DNA of 64,000 nt. Source: Bubalus kerabau. Lineage: Eukaryota > Chordata > Mammalia > Artiodactyla > Bovidae. The position numbers and the translations under genes were made by a program. Each line of letters begins with the position of its first letter. Positions within the stretch are counted from its first letter, which is position 1. This document shows, piece by piece, positions 1-11,112 of the stretch. Under the pieces are notes generated by a model that was not told where the DNA came from, searched no databases, and was given only the letters and a program-made list of their open reading frames with translations. The DNA lies in the NCBI RefSeq assembly GCF_029407905.1, contig NC_073642.1, positions 8,308,001 through 8,372,000 on the forward strand, read 5' to 3'.

Positions 1-10
1 ATTTTATATA

Positions 11-20
11 TATGTATGTA

Positions 21-83
<63 letters not shown>
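11..83. repeat. (TG)n/(TA)n compound microsatellite
   Basis: A TATG/TG run passes into a pure TA run that directly abuts the 5' end of a Bov-A2 element. TA-rich sequence resumes after the SINE, so the SINE probably inserted into the microsatellite. Confidence 0.95.
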
Positions 84-85
<2 letters not shown>

Positions 86-350
86 AGAAGGCAATGGCAC
101 CTCACTCCAGTACTCTTGCCTGGAGGATCCCATGGACGGAGGAGCCTAGTGGGCTGCAGTCCATGGGGTCGCTAAGAGTCAGACACGACTGAGCGACTTC
201 ACTTTCACTTTTCACTTTCCTGCATTGGAGAAGGAAATGGCAACCCACTCCAGTGTTCTTGCCTGGAGAATCCCAGGGATGACGGAGCCTGGTGGGCTGC
301 TGTCTATGGGGTCGCACAGAGTCGGACACGACTGAAGTGACTTAGCAGCA
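84..350 (+). repeat. Bov-A2 SINE
   Basis: Dimeric ruminant SINE. Both monomers are present, each with a CACTCCAGT...TTGCCTGGA core and a GTCGGACACGACTGA-type end (first copy GTCAGACACGACTGA), followed by the CTTAGCAGCA tail. It is flanked by TA-rich repeat. Confidence 0.93.
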
Positions 351-621
351 TAAACATATATATGTACATATATATATGGCTATGTAAGATGTTTTCTAGT
401 TAAAGTCAGTAATGGATTATTTCACTACTTAAGAAACGTTAGCTGTTAGAGACCATCTCCACTACTGGGTGAACCAGTCTTCCCTGTCTGTCCTGGTATG
501 TCCTCCCTGGGCACCGTCATCACAGAAGAGACTGGGGCCAAGGGTCTGTATCCCTGCTAGTTGACATCTTTTTACACCTCTTCCCTCTTCAGCTAGAGTT
601 TTGGACAAATTTCATTAGTGA

Positions 622-820
622 ATATGTGAAAGTGAAAGTCGCTCAATCGTGTCCGACTCTTTGTAACCCCATGGCCTATACAGTCCATGGAATTCTCCAG
701 GCCAGAGGACTGGGGTGGGTAGCCTTTCCCTTCTTCAGGGGACCTTTCCAACCCAGGGATTGAACCCAAGTTTCCCGCATTGCAGGCGGATTCTTTACCA
801 GCTGAGCCACAAGGGAAGCC
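622..820 (-). repeat. Bov-tA SINE with target-site duplication
   Basis: tRNA-Glu-derived ruminant SINE read on the - strand; the tRNA-like head (complement of GAGCCACAAGGGAAGCC) is at the right end. The direct repeat CATTAGTGA at 613-621 and 821-829 marks the insertion site. Confidence 0.93.
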
Positions 821-1729
821 CATTAGTGAGTATAGATAGCCTAAAAATAAAACCTATTAACACCAGAAAGAAGAGAGTCTTGACTCCTGGGACTTAGGGA
901 GTAGACGGGATGGGCTCACCTCCCTCTGGTCTTGATTACTGGAGAGGGTCACTTTACCCAACCATGGCCCTCTCTCCTAACGCCACCCTCTCTACACAAC
1001 ACCCCAGGGAAAATGAGCCACAGGCTCTGGGACAGAGGTGGCTAGTAGAACCAGTGAGAATCCACCTCCGTATTGTCAGTTGCCATGTTCTTCTTCCAGG
1101 AATCGTGAATATTCAGCTAATAGTATATTCCTCCCTACAGAATGGGAGGCCAGGGAGAAGAAACCTCAATAACCAAAGGAGAATGGAAATTCCTCCTGAG
1201 TTTTAGATTTTGGAGGCCCCTTCTTAAGGCAGACTGACCTGAGACTTCAGGTTTTCTCATATAATCGTTATAAGGTGTGTCAGTAAAATTCTGTTTCAGT
1301 GAATGAGTTAACATTCATGTCAACATCAGCCCGTCTCAAAATGAGCTGCATCTGAGGCACTCATACATATGTAAACACGGACGTTTGCAGGGGGCTTAAA
1401 ATTCACCCTGATCTTTTACACTGAGTGAAGGTATCCCTGGCCAGGTAGGAGGAAATGAAGTCCATCTGGCCAGACGCGCTCGCCCTGGAGCCCCGCCCGG
1501 ATGGGGGTGAACGCTCTTGCTTGTCATCCGCCATCCCTGTGTGAGCCTCCTCTGCGGGCCCCGGTGGCAAGTACCCAGGTGTCCAGTAGCCATGAGTCAA
1601 AGGGGAGGAGAGCTGGAAGAGCTTACAGCGTGTCCCCATCTCCTTCCCCTCAAAGGCAACACAGAACTTTCTCAAGGTTCAAAGTTTCCAAGGTCACAGC
1701 CATCTCTGTGTGAATTAAAGCAGGGTTAG

Positions 1730-1980
1730 CTCCACTCTAGTACTCTTGCCTGGAAAATCCTATGGACGGAGGAGCCTGGTGGGCTACAGTCCATGGGGTC
1801 ACAAAGAGTCGGACACAACTGAGCGACTTCACTTTCCCTTTTCACTTTCACGCATTGGAGAAGGAAATGGCAACCCACTCCAGTGTTCTTGCCTGGAGAA
1901 TCCCAGGGACAGGGGAGCCTGGTGGGCTGCCGTCTATGGGGTCACACAGAGTCGGACACGACTGAAGCGACTTAGCAGCT
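1730..1980 (+). repeat. Bov-A2 SINE
   Basis: Both monomers are present with the usual linker CACTTTCACGCATTGGAGAA. The left end lacks the first few bases of the consensus. It ends in GAAGCGACTTAGCAGC. Confidence 0.92.
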
Positions 1981-2989
1981 CAATCCCAGGGAATGAGGCG
2001 CACGTTGCCTAGCCCAGGTCAGGGCCTCCGTGCAGACTGAGAAAATGTGAGGTTTGCTGCTCGGGAGAGCTGGGATCCTTGCCTTTATGGAATTTGGATT
2101 ATATACTAAATAGAATAACAGGGAAATGTGTACTCTATTTTGGTGTTATATAATTCAGCCAAGAAATAGGGAATATTTTCTGTTATTTAAAAAGCCCTGC
2201 CATATTTTCATCTAATAATATTCCTTTCCTCCAAAAGACAACCATATTCTCAGATTCCAGAACCACATTCTCAATTGCTCAGATTGAACCAAACTTTCAG
2301 ATGGGCTTGCTGTTTTCCACAGCTCATAAAAACAAAGCCTTTTGGTTTCCTGCATTTTAATTTTCAAAGACCTAAAAAATTCTGATTGACCCATAAGAAT
2401 GAATACAGTCTTTAGTATGGAGTCCCCAAATCCTCACACTTTTTTTTGGCTCAAACTATTACCATGTAAAAAGAAATTCAGTCTTTTAAAAATATATTAT
2501 GAAATATTTCAGATATAAGAAAAAGTATGAATAATATAACAAGCACTTCTGAGTTTACTGTTCAGTGTAAGAAATAAAACATGACCCATACAGTTGAAGC
2601 CCATGCCCCACTCCATTTCCAAATAACTACTATCCTGAAATAGATATCATTTCATCTTTATTATTTTACTATAGTTTTGTTTTACATTCAAATATGCACA
2701 CACATATTACATGCAATCATCTGCAATTTGCTTTTTCCTCTCTAGAATTGTGAGATTCATCTGTGCAGATACATACATCAAAAATTTGTATGATGTCATC
2801 TATAAACAATATACATGTGTCACAATTTACTTATCCACTACTAAATAGTCCCAAATCATTCTACAAAATATTCCCAAATTGGTTGTACCAATTTTAGTAC
2901 CCACTGTCAATATATAAAAGAATTCTTGTTGCCTCATATTTTTACAAAGCTTGGTATTATCATCAGACTGTAATTTTTGAGATCTGTTA

Positions 2990-3700
2990 GGTGAAGAGGT
3001 AATCTCACTGAAGTTTTCATTTGCATTACTGGTTACTAGTGAGCTTAGCTGTGTTTATTAGCCAGTCTGTTTTCAACTTCTTTGAATAATCTGTTTATAT
3101 CTTTTGATCATTTTGCTATTAGTAGCTTTTTTTTCTCATTACCTTATAAGAGTTCATTATATATTCTGAATGTTAATCCTTGTTCAGTTTTGTGCAAATA
3201 TTTTCCCTCAGTCTGGTTTGTCTGTACCTTGCCTAGGGTACATTTGGGAGCACAGATGTTTTGAATTTTAATGTAGTTAAATTTCATCAGTCTTTTACTT
3301 TTGGTGTGTCTGGATCTTGTCTCCCCACCTCAAGATCATAAAAAAATATCCTTCAGTATTTTCATCTGTAAGTTTCAGGTTTTCATTTTACAGTTAGTTC
3401 CCGAAACTATCTGGAGTTAATTTTTCTGTTTGATATGGGGTAGGGGTCTATTTCCTTCAATTTGGAAAACCCACTGGTTTCATAGTTCCATTTACTGACT
3501 AGTTCAGCTCTTCCTTACGGACTCTTCAGGGCCACTTCTGTCATCTATCAGGTGTTAGATTCCACCATGTTTTGTTGATTTATCTGGATGAAAACCACTA
3601 TCTTAATTACTATAGTTTTTTAAAAGGTCTTGACATTCAGCAAAGCAAGTCCCTCTCTGTCATTCTTCAATATTATTTTGACCATTTTGGGCACAACTCT
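2990..3700 (-). repeat. L1 remnant, antisense
   Basis: Old L1 3' region on the - strand. It shows the characteristic series of a 'TTATATATTCTGAATGTTAA' stretch, then 'CAAATATTTTCCCTCAGTCTG', then 'TTTGATATGGGGTAGGGGTC', in that order. Ends are approximate and there is no open frame. Confidence 0.75.
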
Positions 3701-4000
3701 CATCTCTGTTGAGCAGGACAGTAGGGAGAAATCAAGACAAAGCCACTCCTGGATAATATACAGCTGAATATTTAACTCCTAAACAAATAGCTTCTAAGAA
3801 ATTGCTGTGTATAATGAATATAGAAAGCTCATATAAAGCATTTGTTTACAAAAAAGCAAAAACATTTTAAAAGCTTTTTTGAGCTGCAGCAAGGGTCATT
3901 TAAAATTAGAAACCCTTCCTCTGGTCAATAGCAATGTTCTTGCCTATGTTTTCTAAAAATACAACTTTTAAACATAGTTTTGCATACAGATAGTCACAGT

Positions 4001-4325
4001 AGGGCCTCGCTGGTAAAGAATCCACCTGCAATGCAGGAGATCCCAGTTCGATTCTTGGGTCAGGAAGATTCCCTGGAGAAGGGATAGGCTTCCCACTCCA
4101 GGATTCTTGGGCTTCTCTGGTGGCTCAGACAGTAAAGAATCTGCTGCAATGCAGGAGACCTGGGTTCGATCCCTGGGGTTGGGACGATCCCCTGGAGGAC
4201 GGCATGGCAACCCACTCCAGTATTCATGCCTGGAAAATCCCCAGGGACAGAGAAGCCTGGCGGGCTACAGTCCATGGGGTCGCAGAGAGTCGGACATGAC
4301 TGAAGGACTAAGCACAGCACAGAAC
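4001..4325 (+). repeat. Bov-tA SINE (two tRNA heads) with target-site duplication
   Basis: A partial tRNA-like head (GGTAAAGAATCCACCTGCAATGCAGG) precedes a second, complete head (TTCTCTGGTGGCTCAGACAG) and the Bov-A-type body. The direct repeat AGTCACAGT at 3992-4000 and 4326-4334 shows that both heads inserted as one unit. Confidence 0.9.
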
Positions 4326-4394
4326 AGTCACAGTGAGTTCTATAAAACAGTACTAAAACTGTGCACGGGTTGCCTGGATCCCTCAGAGAATCCC

Positions 4395-4485
4395 CCCCCC
4401 CCATTTTGTTATTGGAGTATAGCTGCTTTACAATATTGTGTTAGATTCTGCTGTACAACAAAGTGAATCAATTACACAGAATATC
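4395..4485 (-). repeat. L1 3' end fragment, antisense
   Basis: After a run of C comes TTGGAGTATAGCTGCTTTAC and TGCTGTACAACAAAGTGAAT, the typical complement of ruminant L1 3' ends. It lies 175 bases before a TTC23 exon. Confidence 0.65.
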
Positions 4486-4660
4486 TACATTGAAGGTTAG
4501 ACTGTTCCTGGGAGAAACCTTGAGAATGCACTAACTCCTTCATAGCAGGGGTCTGTAAATGAGGTATTCTTTCTCTCATTCAAGGGAGACTTGATTTTCC
4601 TGAAAAATGCTCTCAGTGACATTCTCATAACCTCACGATTACACACTTGGTGCTCTGCAG

Positions 4661-4743
4661 TGTCTTCAGATCCAGACCCTCTTATATGGACCCCAGGACA
4701 AGAGGACTCTGGCCACCCAGCAGACCATGGACATCCTGTCCAA
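4661..4743 (+). CDS. TTC23: TTC23 penultimate coding exon
   Basis: An 83-base exon between TGCTCTGCAG and GTGAGT. It starts in phase 0 and leaves two bases (AA). An in-frame TGA follows immediately if the donor is ignored, so splicing is needed to continue the protein. It encodes the end of the last TPR helix pair. Confidence 0.92.
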
Positions 4744-5634
4744 GTGAGTTGACCTCCCCCGACACTGTTTACTTTGCCGTCAGAATCTCAGAGGAAGCTG
4801 GTTCTGTAAGGTTCAGTGGAACTTTCCATGAAAAGGACAGTCTACTGACTGTCATCCCATTACTCATGAACTATGCAAGCCCAGTTCCTTTGAACACTCA
4901 ATTGTAAAATATCTTCTTGCCCGGTATCAGGAAGAAATCAGCTCTCGGAGAATGTCAAAAGCACAGGCTGGGGTTCATCCTCCTGCAGATCGGCTGCCTG
5001 CTAGTCATGTCACCTGCTGGAGGCCGAGGGCACACGGTCCTACGCGGCCTGAGGGCGCTCTGACCTCCTCACCCGGGCGCCGGCCTTCCAGCCTGGACCG
5101 CGCAGAGCCTGGTCCGCCGGCTCCAGGACGCGCCGCGGGCGGGACCGGCTGGCCAGGGGCGCCGTGTCAGGCCCTGCCGGCAGGGGGCGCTGTCTCAGGC
5201 GCCACCAGCTCAGTGACTCGCCGCAGGCGGGCCGGGCCGGCAGGGGGCGCCGCTCAGGCCCCGCCCGCAGTGCCGGGCCCCTTGAGTCGCTGAAGGTCCA
5301 CTGTGTCTGCTTGGCGAGCACGGCCGCGGGAATCAGAAATGGGAGGTCAAACGCTGGGTTTTCCACTCCTGCAGAGCCCCCTCTCCTTTGCCTGCCCTCC
5401 TGGCGCTCCCTCGTGAAGTGCAGCTCAGCAAGTGCCAGGCTGGTCTTCACCACCGCCGAGGCCGGCGCCAGGCGCGCGGAGGCCGGGGCCACCACACTGA
5501 TCCCTCTGCTTGTCCGCAGGGCCCCCGAGGTACCCGCGAGGCCGCGGCCGTCCCCCGGAGCCAAGGCGGCCTTCTGCGCAGGCGGGCGGCCGCACAGCGT
5601 GCCCGGGCGCACCAGGCCCAGCGCCGCCAACTGA
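4661..5634 (+). CDS. TTC23: TTC23, tetratricopeptide repeat protein 23 (last two coding exons)
   Basis: TTC23 is a TPR protein reported at the base of the primary cilium with the EvC complex, where it supports Hedgehog signalling (family knowledge). Only its C terminus is here. The first visible exon encodes CLQIQTLLYGPQDKRTLATQ, almost identical to human TTC23 as I remember it. It ends AA|GTGAGT in phase 2. The next exon begins after TTGTCCGCAG with G, restoring a Lys codon, and encodes 37 residues (APEVPARPRP...TRPSAAN) before TGA. These align with the human ending at A-P-x-V, AKxAFC and the RPxxxx end, but the exon is far more Ala/Pro/Arg/Gly-rich. Splice phases agree. Earlier exons lie left of the window. 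The gene converges on SYNM. Identification is strong for the first exon and good for the second. Confidence 0.9.
5150..5250 (+). promoter_or_regulatory. Array of CTCF-like motifs
   Basis: Two near-consensus CTCF cores, CCGGCAGGGGGCGC, lie at 5177-5190 and 5237-5250, exactly 60 bases apart and in the same orientation. A weaker GGCCAGGGGCGCC sits at 5151-5163. Each is followed within about 10 bases by CAGGC, so the array looks like a degenerate tandem duplication. All three point toward SYNM. Binding is inferred from the motif only. Confidence 0.6.
5520..5634 (+). CDS. TTC23: TTC23 last coding exon
   Basis: A 115-base exon after the acceptor CTTGTCCGCAG. One base completes the split Lys codon, then 37 codons and TGA follow. 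It lies inside a CpG island, and its codons are strongly GC-shifted compared with the preceding exon. The match to the human tail rests on short blocks (AP-V, AK-AFC, a terminal RP block), so it is less certain than the exon before it. Confidence 0.82.
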
Positions 5635-5924
5635 GCCTGCCCCACCGCCCCCTGGGGTGCCCCCACCTGGGTGCAGCCTCCGGGTGCCCCACACATCTCT
5701 CCGTCCGGAACGGGGCCTTCGACAGCCGCTGCTCGGGTTTCCAGGCTGACTGTGTGCTCCGAATGCAAAGCCACCCCACACCTCCCGTGGGCCCCATGTG
5801 GACAGTGGGCGCCCCTCCTGTGACCTGCCCTTCTAGAAAGCATTTTTCTTTCTGCGACCTCAGTGGTTTCTTCTGGCCGCAAGTTACCGTCAGCACTGCT
5901 GCAGCTGCAGGCTCCGCTCCTTCA

Positions 5925-5935
5925 CCATCTGGTGG
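5925..5935 (-). promoter_or_regulatory. CTCF-like core (reverse orientation)
   Basis: The complement reads CCACCAGATGG, which fits the CCASYAGRKGG core. It lies in the presumed TTC23 3' UTR and faces the opposite way to the array in the CpG island. Short motif, so low certainty. Confidence 0.4.
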
Positions 5936-6038
5936 TGTATTTGGTGCACCGCCCTGTGTGCAGGGTCTGGAGTCAGATTTGGAGCAGGAAGATTGTAGGC
6001 AAAGAGCTCTTTCTTATAGGAAGGTAATAGGGATTGAG

Positions 6039-6055
6039 AATAAAATGCTAATAAA
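6039..6055 (+). terminator. TTC23: TTC23 polyadenylation signals
   Basis: AATAAA occurs twice, at 6039-6044 and 6050-6055, about 405 bases after the TTC23 stop. These are the first hexamers downstream on the + strand, so cleavage is expected at about 6065-6080. Confidence 0.7.
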
Positions 6056-6189
6056 CAGAAACCTGGGAGTGTTGCGATCAGTATGTGTTTGTGAAATGAA
6101 GCTGCCCCAGAGCTCCTGGGAGCCTAGGAAGGGGCCCTGAGGAAGCGTCTCCTCCCTGGTGCAGGCCACCACGCACTGAATCAGGCGGA

Positions 6190-6205
6190 CCACCAGGGGG
6201 TGCTA
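6190..6205 (+). promoter_or_regulatory. CTCF-like site
   Basis: CCACCAGGGGGTGCTA differs from the canonical CCACCAGGGGGCGCTA at one position. It lies about 130 bases past the TTC23 polyadenylation signals, between the convergent genes, and has the same orientation as the upstream array. Confidence 0.6.
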
Positions 6206-7289
6206 AGAACCGAGGGCACGATAAACGGGACACTGTCCCCGTCTCTCAGAACGTGCCACCCGACAGGGACACGAGTCACTGACTCACATCACGGTGGAGC
6301 TGGTTGAATGACAGCAGAAGGAAAGCGCCTGGTACAGTGGGTGGGTGATAAATGGCCCTGAATTTGCCTAGAGGTCGGGGAAGGCAGGTGTAAGAGAGGA
6401 GAGAGCCGGGCGGGAGTGAGGCAGGCACAGAGGACTGCCGACGCCCAGCTGCTGCTTCCTGCGGCCTCCACTCCAGCCACGGGAACGTGGCTGCAGCTCT
6501 GGAGCGCTGTTTTGAGTTGACGGCCCTTGGCCCCTACTCCTGACTGTGTTCTGGGTTCAGCATGCTGGGGTATGGAGGGTGGGGTTGGATGAGCACTCAG
6601 GTCCACAGTGGCCTTCAGTCCCCTGGCAGGAGGCCGGCGTCAGTTGAGAACAGGAGTGGCTCATTTTGAGCACCTTTCCCCAGGTGAGATCCAGAGCTGG
6701 GACCAGGTTGAGCATGCAGACGGTGGGAGTGGGGTTTTATCCCCACTTCTCACTTCCCTTCACAGCCCCTCTCTCATCCCTTGGGCTGTGGCCCAGCAGG
6801 GCTGCAGGCAGGCGCTGAGATGGCAGCAGGTTGCACCATGGTCCCCTCTCACTCCGACACCCAGGAGGAAACACAAAACCAGTCTGCCTCCATTTGTGCT
6901 GAGCAGCATATGAGAACGGATATGGGAGATGAACCCAAGTTCTGGGACAGCGTGGAGGGAGGTGGGGTCCCTTGTCCTTGACAGCGTGGCAGCTGACTGG
7001 AGGCCACCCCTGCTGGTACTCACTCATCCCAGGCAGGCTTGTGGGACGAAGGCCACATCCAAAGGTGTGAGATGTGGTCACCTGACTGTCCTATTTGGTG
7101 AAGACATGGACTTTGATGCGTATGGTGGGAAAGCATTTTAAGTACATACCACACTGGAGTCTGCCTCAAAAATGTTTGTGCAACTCAAAAATTCCTTTGT
7201 TGAGGCCCTCAACACCAGTGTGAAAGTATTTAAAGTGGAGCCTCTGGGAAGTAATTAATACATGAAGGTCAAGCCCCCAGAATGGGATT

Positions 7290-7496
7290 GAAGTGAAGTC
7301 GCTCAGTCGTGTCTGACTCTTTGCGACCCCATGGACTGTAGCCTACCAGGCTTCTCAGTCCATAGGATTTTCAAGGCAAGAGTACTGGAGTGGGTTGCCA
7401 TTGCCTTCTCCAGGGGATCTTCCTGACTGAGGGATCGAACCCTGGTCTCCCGCATTGTAGGCAGACGCTTTACCCTCTGAGCCACCAGGGAAGCCC
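7290..7496 (-). repeat. Bov-tA SINE with target-site duplication
   Basis: The complement of the tRNA-like head (GAGCCACCAGGGAAGCCC) is at the right end. The direct repeat AGAATGGGATT at 7279-7289 and 7497-7507 flanks it. Confidence 0.94.
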
Positions 7497-8521
7497 AGAA
7501 TGGGATTAGTGCCCTTATAAGAAGAGACAAGAAAAATGATCTTTCTACCCTGTGAGGGCACAACAAGGCAGCCATCTGCGAACCAGAAGATGACACCCAC
7601 CAGGAACTGACCCCACCAGCGCCGTGATCTGGGCTCCCACTCCCCTGTGAGAACTGTGAGGGAACTATGAGAAGTAAGTGTCCATTACTTAAGTCTCCCA
7701 GCCTATGGTATTCTGTTCTATTATGGCATTCTATTATAGCAGCCTGAGCAGACTAAAAGCCCATGCTGGGTTTTTGAAAAAACAAAATGCAAATTCTGAT
7801 GTTATTTATTCCTCTATTTCTCATAGGATAATATCTTGGAATCATGAGAACTAAAACACTTTTTTAATTTAGCCCCCACTCTGGGGAAAGAATGAATTTG
7901 GGAATATTCTCTATCAAACATCTCCCATCTATTAAATGTGTTAACTTCAGAACGAAAGGAAGACTCTAGCTATTTATGTTTGGCTTTGTTTTTGTAAAAG
8001 GCTACAAACAGGTAAGCATATCTACTCCTTTGTCTCAAACTGGTGCAATTTTTTTCAAGCTGCTAAGAAATGGCCATGATTAGCCACTCCAATTTGCACT
8101 TGAGGTTAATAATGAACCACCTTGGTGTGCTCAGGATTGTTTTCATTTTAGCACTGGAAGTTCCATGTCCCGGGAGAGACCCCTCCGTTCAGGGCCAAAT
8201 GGGATGGCTGCTCACGCTGTTGTCAATAGTTCTGCAGGCTGTCATGATGACATTCCTACCACAAGCTGTCTAGTCTGTATTTTCATATGAACCAGTGGTT
8301 TACGCTGTATCTGCCATGCCTTCTCATTCTGTGCTAACAATATCGAGTTCTGATTCATGTGAGTAATTAAATAACTGAGACTTTTCATATATATGTTCTC
8401 CCCAGTGATTCTGTGCCACCATAAAAAACATGCACATAAACACATATATCCTTTGATTAGAACTTAAATAAAAACCGCAAAACACCTACTGGAAAACATT
8501 CATTCTCTTTAGGAACAACAT

Positions 8522-11112
8522 GGGGGTTTTTTCTTAGATTTTTATTTTTACACATTCTTATGATATATCCCTTCAAAGGGAACAGGAACAGGTTAGCAAG
8601 ATCAGCTTTTTAGGTGATTCCATTCTAAATATACATTTTAAACAAACAATATCCAAACAACCAGTGGGGAGGTGAGAAACATCCCATTATCACCGCTCTG
8701 TCTACACGATAATAAACGCGAAAGGACTGGCTGTGTCCTCACCCTCTCTCACCATAAAGCTACTATTGTCTCTGGTTTTAAAGGACATGGAACCATGGGG
8801 TGACCTGTCACAGGGTCAAGGGCACGCCCTGCTCTGGGCTGTTCCAGAGACTTAGGAACCAACCACAGCTCATGACTCCATGCTGGCAAACACTCTTGGC
8901 AGGATACTTCTTGAAGATGTGCACTCCAACATGGAGATACAAATTAAGACCTAAGACACTTATTTTCCAATGGAGGTGGGTCAGGACATTAATAATCTAT
9001 TCACCTCAGCACTCATTCCCAGGGTCACAAGCTAGGAGAGTGACACTGAGCTCAGCCCACACTTAAGACACACATAACAGACACCCCCATCATCAGTCTG
9101 TCTTGCCATCAGACAACAGGCTGTCACCTTGACCAGTTCTCACCAATAAATAACCTACACAAATACCATTACCAATTACAATCAACATAAAATCAACTTT
9201 TTATATTAGAAATGAGGAGTCTTTGTTGGAAAAGCCGTCACCTCCCCTGACAGTTTCTGACAATCACCAGTTCATCTGGCAGACAACAAAAGTTTACACT
9301 TGCAATTCAAATCAACTTTCCTTCTATGCCCTGCTTCACGGTGTTTTAAAAATAGATCATCCTGAAAGCTGTACTGTGATGCTCCTCCACTTCCCGATTA
9401 GGAAAACGCACTCTCTAAACTACCTGCTGTAGCCATTCCTGGCAGCTGAGATGTGTTCTGTGGAGGTTGAGGGCCATCCTCTGAAACCCAGAGGGAAGAC
9501 CCTCAGCTTCCATAACTGCCCCGGTAACCACGTCCCGCCTGAGGATGACAAAGCTGGGATCATCATTCTTCAGTGCGCTACAGGCAGTTAGGTCTGTGCT
9601 ACTGTGTTAGGGGGAGGTACAGTTTAGACAACATTAAGTGAAAGAAACTAGTTTGGATTAAAATTTTAATACTGTGCTGCTAGAGATACTATTTTTATGT
9701 GACGCTACAGCTTTAACGAAGCAAGCTTTAAAAACAATACCTTTGTGCAAAACACACCAGACAGAGCACACCCATTCTAGTATCTTCAATTCAGTGGTGT
9801 ATATCTGCAGGGCTATACTCTGTGGCCTGGGAGGAGAGTAGGGCCTTTGCTTGCTCCAGGGCCCCTCCTGGGTGCCTCCGAGCTGGGTGGCAACAGAAGC
9901 ACCCAGTTCCTTCCCTAAAACATCTTATTCTGTTTAATGTATCATTTGTTTCCCTGGAAAAAAACACCCCAACGGTCATGACTTCTGTCTAAAGTGCAAA
10001 AACCTCCCTGAGGTTGGTTGCTGTCTTCCATCTCGAACCCTTTGTGCTCAGAAAGGCCTCCACCCCCATCATCAGTGGGTTGGGAGGGGCTTCTTTGGGA
10101 GGCACAACCCACCTGGGCTTCCAACTGTACTGTGCATGACCACCCTGCAAGTATGTGCTTCAGCTTCCTATTGTCTTTAGGGTCTACCTCCCACCAGTAA
10201 AATTAAATGTTTAGATCCTAAGGGCTAAGGTGCATAAAAGCTCAAGTACACTCTGGTAGGAGCTGGCTACTCCAGAACTTGTTAAAACCAAAAAGAGTAT
10301 TTAGACTCTGCACTACTTAATGACCTAGTACCACAAAAAGCTGGTATTATAAGCCATTCCCAGTAATCCTTCCCCAACCCCCTGCCCCCACCTGGACCCA
10401 GTGCAGGGTTCCAGGAGCTTGTGCAAATGTAGCAAGTGTGCTAATCTGATACACTGCAGGAGGCTGGAGCTGTCTTCTCCATAGATAATATACTATATTT
10501 TTAAAAGTTGTGCACATAGAAGGCAATTCATTCACGTCTTAAAACTCTAAGGTGAGTAACTTTTTCCTAAGATGAAATCATTTCATTTTTTTTAATCTGC
10601 CTATTTCCTATGGTTTCTTTTTTGAAAAGACTTTGCAAATAGACAAATGAATTCATTTTTCCCTTACAATGTTAGTTTACTATTTCATGTTAGCACATGT
10701 GAATAAAATTTACTCTTAAATATATTACTTTAATCCCATTGCCATTTAGGTGTCTTACCTAGGCAATTATATTTTCAAACAGATGCCAGGCACTTCTGTG
10801 ACCAGGTGCAAAAATGGGAGAAATCATCTCTAGGAGTAGAAAGAAAACTCCAGAAAAAGGAACTTTTAAGACTAAAAAGATAAAAGTATTTCTTGTCAAA
10901 GTCCCAACTCAATAAAATTCCAATGCCTTTTAAGGCACGAATTAGTTTGAAATCTTTACAGATTATAAAGTAAAAAGACACTGCCTGGAGTACTCGAAGT
11001 AAAAAAAGGGGGGGGGTTTAATAAAGAGTTCACCTCCCTCCCTTAAAGTAAAGGCCTTTGTGTGTTGGTATGTTACCAAACAAGATGGCATTTAAAATCA
11101 AATATCTGTTTA
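8522..11112 (-). other. SYNM: SYNM 3' untranslated region
   Basis: About 2.6 kb between the SYNM stop and the first plausible - strand AATAAA. The length agrees with the long 3' UTR of human SYNM as I recall it. I see no ruminant SINE in this block, unlike every other stretch of this size here, which suits transcribed and constrained sequence. It contains a short run of A next to G at about 11000-11017. Confidence 0.65.
8541..8546 (-). terminator. SYNM: SYNM polyadenylation signal
   Basis: TTTATT on the given strand is AATAAA on the coding strand. I found no other copy between it and the stop codon. Cleavage would fall at about 8515-8530. Confidence 0.6.

Larger units (their letters stand above)
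1..4660 (+). other. TTC23: TTC23 intron sequence (left part cut by window edge)
   Basis: This stretch lies before the first recognisable TTC23 exon and holds no exon that I can match to the protein. It contains a TG/TA microsatellite, two Bov-A2 and two Bov-tA SINEs, an antisense L1 remnant and a short L1 3' end, listed separately. The parts at 351-610, 830-1725 and 1985-2980 are unclassified, AT-rich to neutral sequence in which I see no gene. Confidence 0.6.
5030..5640. other. CpG island over the last TTC23 intron and exon
   Basis: Dense CpG and GC, in contrast to the AT-rich sequence before 4950. It spans most of the 776-base final intron and the last coding exon. An island at a gene's 3' end may mark an alternative promoter or insulator, but no transcript start can be read from the sequence. 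Long open frames on both strands here are GC artefacts. Confidence 0.75.
5635..6070 (+). other. TTC23: TTC23 3' untranslated region
   Basis: The sequence after the TTC23 stop codon, up to just beyond two AATAAA hexamers. It contains no SINE and loses the extreme GC bias after about 5750. The cleavage position is inferred. Confidence 0.6.
6071..8520. other. Convergent intergenic spacer between TTC23 and SYNM
   Basis: Sequence between the predicted 3' ends of the two facing genes. It holds one CTCF-like site and one Bov-tA SINE; the remainder is unclassified. Open frames of about 100 codons at 6289-7081 occur on both strands without splice or homology support. Confidence 0.6.

Noticed and set aside
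4001..4325. tRNA-Glu gene
   Set aside because: The tRNA-like sequence is the head of a Bov-tA SINE, not a gene. The same holds for the other Bov-tA copies.
1..4600. Further TTC23 exons upstream
   Set aside because: I looked for the preceding exon (a segment like VEAFGDFSPEVAETYRLLGG) and did not find it, so it lies beyond the window.
5040..5882. 280-codon open frame on the - strand opposite the TTC23 end
   Set aside because: It lies in a CpG island, overlaps other long frames on both strands, and has no homology that I recognise.
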